Part shown: positions 62,785-62,919 of the stretch, piece after piece | How positions within the stretch are numbered: the first letter of the stretch is position 1 | Layout of the letters: every line of letters starts with the position of its first letter | Assembly (NCBI GenBank): GCA_016125225.1 | Contig: WGME01000024.1 | Location: forward strand, 1-62,919 | Source: a bacterium | Lineage (GTDB): Bacteria; Planctomycetota; Planctomycetia; Planctomycetales; Planctomycetaceae | Direction: 5' to 3' | Length of the DNA stretch: 62,919 nucleotides | The notes under the pieces: model-generated | Told to the model about the DNA's origin: nothing | The model's database searches: none | Seen by the model: the letters and a program-made list of their open reading frames with translations, nothing else | Program-made: the position numbers and the translations under genes

Positions 62785-62919
62785 CAGGTTGGTGAGAAAT
62801 GAGAGCTTTTTGCACGGGTTGTGCGGGTTTGTGTTGTTATTGTTGAGCGAGGGGTCAGGTACAAGGTGTCAGGCATCAGGTTCGAGACGGACTAAAGTCT
62901 GTCTGAACTCTCAACCCTC
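62785..62919. other. Gene-free window end with TCAGG-rich repeat
   Basis: No gene is visible. The run GGGGTCAGGTACAAGGTGTC then AGGCATCAGG at 62852-62881 resembles the one at 38163-38257. Confidence 0.4.

Overview
The window looks like a chromosomal segment of a planctomycete (phylum Planctomycetota, probably order Planctomycetales). The evidence is the DUF1549/DUF1553 cytochrome-like protein beside a DUF1501 Tat protein, many exported beta-propeller, esterase and lipoprotein genes, an exported Cys-His protein of planctomycete type, and loosely packed genes with weak ribosome sites. These calls rest on reading the sequence and recalling families; no database search was possible.

Region 1 (about 1-5493) is the right part of an integrative element. 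It holds the tail of an IS5-family transposase, a zinc-ribbon gene apparently cut by that IS, small accessory genes (helix-turn-helix/excisionase, winged-helix-like), a replication-like gene that seems broken by a frameshift and an amber codon, two adjacent genes sharing a domain, and a tyrosine recombinase whose last codons lie inside a minus-strand tRNA with a CAU anticodon (best matched to tRNA-Ile2). That tRNA is the likely attachment site.

Region 2 (5.6-12 kb) is core: lspA, a DksA/TraR-type zinc-finger gene, proA, fliM, then infC-rpmI-rplT-pheS with leader hairpins and two candidate attenuators. infC appears to start at ATC.

Region 3 (12-17.9 kb) is a sulfide/persulfide operon on the minus strand: arsR, rhodanese-DUF2892, a CstB-like persulfide dioxygenase-rhodanese, a TauE/SafE exporter, sulfide:quinone oxidoreductase, and an exported SAM-methyltransferase/DsrE fusion. 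The same 14-bp inverted repeat (TCGGAA-N2-TTCCGA) lies in the arsR promoter spacer and upstream of the rhodanese gene.

Region 4 (17.9-33.5 kb) is mixed accessory: DUF1549/1553 and DUF1501 genes, LssY_C, old yellow enzyme, radical SAM, PQQ-like propeller, a Swt1-HEPN membrane protein, an EEP-family hydrolase, a large esterase fusion and a lipoprotein. Region 5 (33.5-36.8 kb) is argB-argD-argF. Region 6 (36.9-44.3 kb) has a polytopic membrane protein, a DevBCA-type exporter run by a TetR gene with two operators around its promoter, a metallo-beta-lactamase hydrolase and an SGNH hydrolase. Region 7 (44.4-46.2 kb) is a lone AIPR defence gene of lower GC. Region 8 (46.9-62.9 kb) holds an exported alpha/beta hydrolase, a cytochrome-like protein, a small lipoprotein, a 1348-residue inverse-autotransporter-like beta-helix protein, nadK, an SDR, a DUF309 gene, bacterioferritin, a response regulator and a WD40 propeller protein closed by a strong hairpin terminator.
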